Source: Armatimonadota bacterium
Lineage (GTDB): Bacteria > Armatimonadota > HRBIN16
Direction of reading: 5' to 3'
Assembly (NCBI GenBank): GCA_026003195.1
Contig: BPGU01000003.1
Coordinates: forward strand, 1 to 64,000
Length of the DNA: 64,000 nucleotides
This document shows, one piece after another, positions 60,770 through 64,000 of this stretch (positions within the stretch are counted from its first letter, which is position 1; every line of letters starts with the position of its first letter). The notes under the pieces were generated by a model. It did no database searches. It was not told the DNA's origin and worked only from the letters and a program-made list of their open reading frames with translations. Made by a program: the position numbers and the translations under genes.

Positions 60770-60835
60770 GCCGACAATAGAAGGTGGGGAAATGCTAATG
60801 ACCCCTACTGATTCACTCCTGTCGAGGAGGTTGTG

Positions 60836-61309
60836 ATGGCAGCAAAGAAAGCAGGTACAGAAGGTGCTTCTGGGGGAGGAAAGAGCAAGACCATCATCTT
60901 CCTGGTCGTCGGCGTGGTCGTCGGAGCGGTGATAGCCCTCGGAGCCAGTACGGTGATCCTCGGCAAGAACAAAGGGGAGAAGAAAGAGGAGAAAACCCTT
61001 CCGGAGCACACCATCGAACTGGAGGAGTTCGTGGTGAACCTCGCCGACGGCTCGCACTACGCGAAGGTGTCCATCGCGCTGGGGCTGGAGAAACCGCTGG
61101 GGGCAGGAGAAGAGGGCAAACTGGCTCCCAGCCTGCTCGCACCCATCCGCGACACGGTGATTACTGTGCTCTCCAGCAAAACCATGAGCCAGCTCACCCA
61201 GAGCGAAGGCAAAGAAAAGCTCAAAGAGGAGCTGAAGGAGAAACTCAACAGCCTGCTGGGCAAGGAGGCGGTGAAGGAAGTATACTTTACCTCTCTGACC
61301 CTGCAATAG
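60836..61309 (+). CDS. fliL: Flagellar basal body-associated protein FliL
   Basis: 157 aa from the ATG at 60836 behind GAGGAGG. One membrane helix (about 19-41; IIFLVVGVVVGAVIALGAS) and a C-terminal domain with NLADGSHYAKVSIALGLE, then DTVITVLSSKTMSQLT, the family signature. It sits between the stator and the ring and supports torque. The C-terminal part is unusually Lys- and Glu-rich. Confidence 0.93.
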   Translation: MAAKKAGTEGASGGGKSKTIIFLVVGVVVGAVIALGASTVILGKNKGEKKEEKTLPEHTIELEEFVVNLADGSHYAKVSIALGLEKPLGAGEEGKLAPSLLAPIRDTVITVLSSKTMSQLTQSEGKEKLKEELKEKLNSLLGKEAVKEVYFTSLTLQ

Positions 61310-61334
61310 TCCACTGGCAGGTGGAAGCGGAAAA

Positions 61335-62396
61335 ATGGTGGAAATTCTGTCCCAAGAAGAGATAGAGGCTCTTCTGGCATCGCTGAGCGGTTCCGAAGAG
61401 GTCGCAGCGTCTGCCCCGACAGGCGCTCCTACAGCTGCCACTCCCCCCGTGGGTGGTGGAAAGGCGGACCGACGCGCTCCGATTGCCTATGAGGTGTACG
61501 ACTTCCGCCGCCCCGACAAGTTCTCTAAGGACCAGCTGCGCACGATGCAGATGCTGCATGAGACCTTTGCGCGTCTGTTTTCGTCCACCCTCTCCGCATA
61601 CCTGCGTGCACCGGTGCATATCGACCTGATCTCGGTAGAACAAATCCCTTACGATGAGTACATCCGCGCCATCACCAGCAGCCTCATCAATATCTTCAGC
61701 ATGCAACCTCTGTCGGGGCAGGCGTTGCTGGAGATAGAGTTCGACATCATCATCAGCATGATAGACCGCCTGTTGGGCGGACCCGGCACAGTGGTGAAAC
61801 GCTCTCAGCCTGCACTCACCGATATCGAGCGACCGCTGGTGGAGAACGTGGTGGACCGCGCCCTGGGCTCTCTACGCACCGCTTGGGAAGGTATTGTGAG
61901 TTTCACACCGGTACGCGAGGGGATGGAGACCAGCGCACAGTTCGTGCAGATTGTACCGCCCAACGATATTGTGGTCTCTATTCTGTTTGAAATCCGCGTG
62001 GGTGAGACACATGGAGCAATGAGCCTGTGTATTCCCTATCTGCTGCTCAAGCCCATCCTGTCCAAGCTCAGCGCACAGCGCTGGTTCTCCGGCAGCAAAC
62101 GTGCTCCCTCGCAACACGCCGTGCTCATTGCCCAGCAGATTCAGCAAACGCGCGTACCACTGGTGGCGGTGCTGGGCAGCACCCGTCTGATGTTACGGCA
62201 GATACTGGACCTGAAGGAAGGCGATGTCGTGCTGTTGACGCGGCGTACCCACGAACCGATTGACATCATGGTGGGCAACCGGGTGAAGTTTCGGGCACGC
62301 CCGGGCTTGCGCGGCAAGCAGGTCGTCGTGCAGATAGAGAGCATCGTGACCAACCATGCTGCCGGAAAAACGAAATCATCCGCGTCATCTGCCTGA
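61335..62396 (+). CDS. fliM: Flagellar motor switch protein FliM
   Basis: 353 aa. N-terminal EILSQEEIEALLASL binds phospho-CheY. Then YDFRRPDKFSKDQLRTMQML and SVEQIPYDEYIRAI, the GGPG-containing middle domain, and the C-terminal SpoA-like domain (DILDLKEGDVVLL) that binds FliN. It forms the C-ring. A Pro-, Ala-rich linker at 30-45 separates the CheY-binding helix from the core, as usual. Confidence 0.96.
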   Translation: MVEILSQEEIEALLASLSGSEEVAASAPTGAPTAATPPVGGGKADRRAPIAYEVYDFRRPDKFSKDQLRTMQMLHETFARLFSSTLSAYLRAPVHIDLISVEQIPYDEYIRAITSSLINIFSMQPLSGQALLEIEFDIIISMIDRLLGGPGTVVKRSQPALTDIERPLVENVVDRALGSLRTAWEGIVSFTPVREGMETSAQFVQIVPPNDIVVSILFEIRVGETHGAMSLCIPYLLLKPILSKLSAQRWFSGSKRAPSQHAVLIAQQIQQTRVPLVAVLGSTRLMLRQILDLKEGDVVLLTRRTHEPIDIMVGNRVKFRARPGLRGKQVVVQIESIVTNHAAGKTKSSASSA

Positions 62397-62412
62397 GGAG
62401 GAAGGGTAACCG

Positions 62413-63384
62413 ATGGCATCTTTGAGTCTGGAACATATCAATACGATTACTGCCAAGCAGGAGAGCCTGTGGGGAACCGTCTCGATCTCTCTGTCGGAGG
62501 CGATCAACCGACAGGCGAACCTCTCTTCTCCTCTTGTAACCCTGCTGCCCCTTTCCGAACTGGAGAACACCTTCACCGGCAAGCGCGTTTACGGCATAGC
62601 CGCCCTTCAAACCACGACCGCCTACACTCTGATCATCACGCTTGAAACCGCGTCGGCGTGCATACTGGCGGATATTGCCGCGGGAGGCGACGGTTCCAGC
62701 CCGCCAGCAGAGATCGACGAGAGCGCATTACAGGTGCTGCAGCAGGTGTTGTTCGTTCTTGCCAGCGGGCTGGCGCAGGCGATTACCAACGTCAACGGTG
62801 TGGAGTGCAACGTGCTGCAGGTAGAGGCCCACGACGATGTCCTCCAACCTCCTATCGAATGGCTTACTCAGGACAATCTGGTGCGTATGGACGCCGTGTT
62901 GCAAGTGGACGGTGGTCCTGTAGGTGCGTTGACGGTGATAGGCGACGAACGGTTTGGGCTATGGCTGGCAGGAGAGGAGACCGAAACGCCTTCGGCACCA
63001 GCAGGCATCGGCACCGCGGAATCCAGCCCCTTCCAGATGCTGGAGGAAGCCGCAGCAGCATCTGCCCAGCCTTTCGTGCCGCTGGCTCAAGCGGCTTCGC
63101 AGCCTCTGCCTGCAGGTATCGAGCTGATACTGGACGTGCCCCTCGAGCTCACCGTCGAACTGGGGCGCAAGCGGATGTTCATCAAGGATGTGCTGGAACT
63201 GACCATCGGCTCTATTGTGGAGCTGGACAGAGTGGCTGGCGAGCCGGTGGATGTGCTGGTGAACGGACGCATCATGGCGCGTGGGGAGGTGGTGGTTATC
63301 GAGGACAACTTTGGCATCCGTATCACCGAGATTATCAACCCGCAGGAGCAGCTGATAGAGATTAGCCGGAGAGCGGTGGCATGA
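62413..63384 (+). CDS. fliY: Flagellar motor switch protein FliN/FliY
   Basis: 323 aa. The C-terminal 80 residues are the SpoA/FliN domain (ILDVPLELTVELGRKRMFIK, GEPVDVLVNGRIMARGEVVV, FGIRITEII). The N-terminal part (about 1-190) resembles the CheC-like phosphatase domain of FliY (ESALQVLQQVLFVLASGLAQ, VEC). This is the long, FliY-type version, which also removes phosphate from CheY; CheC catalytic Glu/Asn residues cannot be fixed by eye. AGGAGGAAGG precedes the ATG. Confidence 0.9.
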   Translation: MASLSLEHINTITAKQESLWGTVSISLSEAINRQANLSSPLVTLLPLSELENTFTGKRVYGIAALQTTTAYTLIITLETASACILADIAAGGDGSSPPAEIDESALQVLQQVLFVLASGLAQAITNVNGVECNVLQVEAHDDVLQPPIEWLTQDNLVRMDAVLQVDGGPVGALTVIGDERFGLWLAGEETETPSAPAGIGTAESSPFQMLEEAAAASAQPFVPLAQAASQPLPAGIELILDVPLELTVELGRKRMFIKDVLELTIGSIVELDRVAGEPVDVLVNGRIMARGEVVVIEDNFGIRITEIINPQEQLIEISRRAVA

Positions 63385-64000
63385 GCAGAGTCTGTGTCCT
63401 TTTCCTGCTGATGCTTGCCGTGGCGCCGGGGATGGCTTCACCGCCTGAAGCCGTTTTCTCCCCGCCCCCCGCCTCCGGCGTTTCCAGTCTGCATCTGGCG
63501 TCGGAAGCGACGCCACAGGATGGTTCTATCCCCGCTCCCCCTCGTTCGCAACCCACAGAAACCGCTGGTGAGGGCTGGAATGCCCTGCGACGTGAGCCCC
63601 TGCCCGAACCGGTCGGCTCCCCCACCAGTCAGGCGTGGCGGTGGTTGATCGGGCTGGCGATTGCGCTGGCTATCATCAAGTGGGGACTGCCACGTGCCCT
63701 CAACGGCCGCAGCAAAGGACGGGTTGCCCAATGGTTGACCCGCCTGGCTCCTCCTCAGAGCGAGGGCACTATTACCGTGCTGGATACCCGCTTTTTAGGG
63801 GCGGGGGCTGTGCATCTGGTCACCGTACGCGGGAGGACGCTGCTTATCGGCTCCACAGCGCAGCAGGTGAACCTGCTGATAGACCTGACCGAACAGCCGG
63901 ACTCGGCGTCTACCTTTGACAAAGTGCTTGCGCAGTCTAAGCCTTTTACACCGGAACCCACCCTCGGCGACGAAACCAATGAGACCAGGCAGGTGCTCCA
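63381..64000 (+). CDS. fliO: Flagellar biosynthetic protein FliO (partial, cut by window end)
   Basis: The first 206 codons are seen, with no stop before the window edge. N-terminal signal (VCVLFLLMLAVAPGMAS), a Pro- and Ser-rich stretch, one membrane helix (RWLIGLAIALAIIKWGL) and the FliO domain (ITVLDTRFLGAGAVHLVTVR, LLIGSTAQQVNLLIDL). FliO helps assemble FliP in the export gate. The start overlaps the FliY stop (ATGA). The missing fliP, fliQ and fliR genes probably follow. Confidence 0.88.
   Translation, partial: MSRVCVLFLLMLAVAPGMASPPEAVFSPPPASGVSSLHLASEATPQDGSIPAPPRSQPTETAGEGWNALRREPLPEPVGSPTSQAWRWLIGLAIALAIIKWGLPRALNGRSKGRVAQWLTRLAPPQSEGTITVLDTRFLGAGAVHLVTVRGRTLLIGSTAQQVNLLIDLTEQPDSASTFDKVLAQSKPFTPEPTLGDETNETRQVL

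Overview
The window joins two unlike regions. Positions 1 to about 8,060 are an accessory island of short genes with strong AAGGAGG ribosome sites, hairpins and repeats. It runs off the left edge and stops just before a tRNA-Val-like sequence (8260-8334). From 8,379 to the right end is ordinary chromosome. The chromosomal part suggests a free-living, flagellated bacterium, probably of the Armatimonadota: a DUF1559-type H-X9-DG prepilin, two large DUF6785/DUF6784-like membrane proteins, many glycoside hydrolases, long-form HisG and moderately high GC. The phylum is inferred; no rRNA is present.

Island. Two overlapping genes (2001-3272 and 3136-4389) carry what I read as the two catalytic double-psi beta-barrels of a multisubunit-type RNA polymerase, cut down to about 420 residues each. 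The first has the beta' signature (R-x-P, then I-x-V-H-P, then D-x-D-G-D). The second has a beta-like series (HDAMLV, then K-x5-G-x-Q-G, then PVDIIVSP), with almost no room for a flap domain. A third gene of unknown function (4400-5014) follows in the same operon. Around them lie small unknown genes, mostly ended by GGGGC/GCCCC hairpins and preceded by recurring non-sigma70 motifs, three tandem paralogous mini membrane proteins, an eleven-copy 47-48 bp tandem repeat, and a helical protein with an internal repeat. I propose a mobile element with its own minimal RNA polymerase. No integrase, capsid or replication gene is visible.

Chromosome, 8.4-24 kb: aldo/keto reductase with ferredoxin tail, GH5 hydrolase, hisG-ruvA-ruvB, two TPR proteins, prepilin plus lipoprotein, rpsU, then a tight run of a 7TM-HD phosphohydrolase, ybeY, a DgkA-PAP2 fusion and a CorC-type protein, and a LacI regulator with a clear promoter and operator. 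A similar operator lies in front of the reductase.

24-55 kb is a sugar-breakdown region: L-fucose isomerase, a rhamnosidase-like hydrolase, a membrane glycosyltransferase, two DUF6785-like proteins, a frameshifted GH42 beta-galactosidase, an SDR, a MoxR ATPase, a rhomboid-TPR protein, a MITE-like element, an operon of phosphotriesterase-like protein, sialidase-like protein, PL22-like propeller, fused TctC-TctB and TctA, two very large glycosidase-like proteins, ndk and a sugar-binding protein. They would release, import and isomerise deoxy- and acidic sugars.

55.4-64 kb is a flagellar operon (fliK, flgD, a TIGR02530-type protein, flgE, flbD, motA, motB, fliL, fliM, fliN/Y, fliO) behind a sigma28-like promoter. 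It covers hook length control, hook, stator, C-ring and the start of the export apparatus, and is cut by the window edge.
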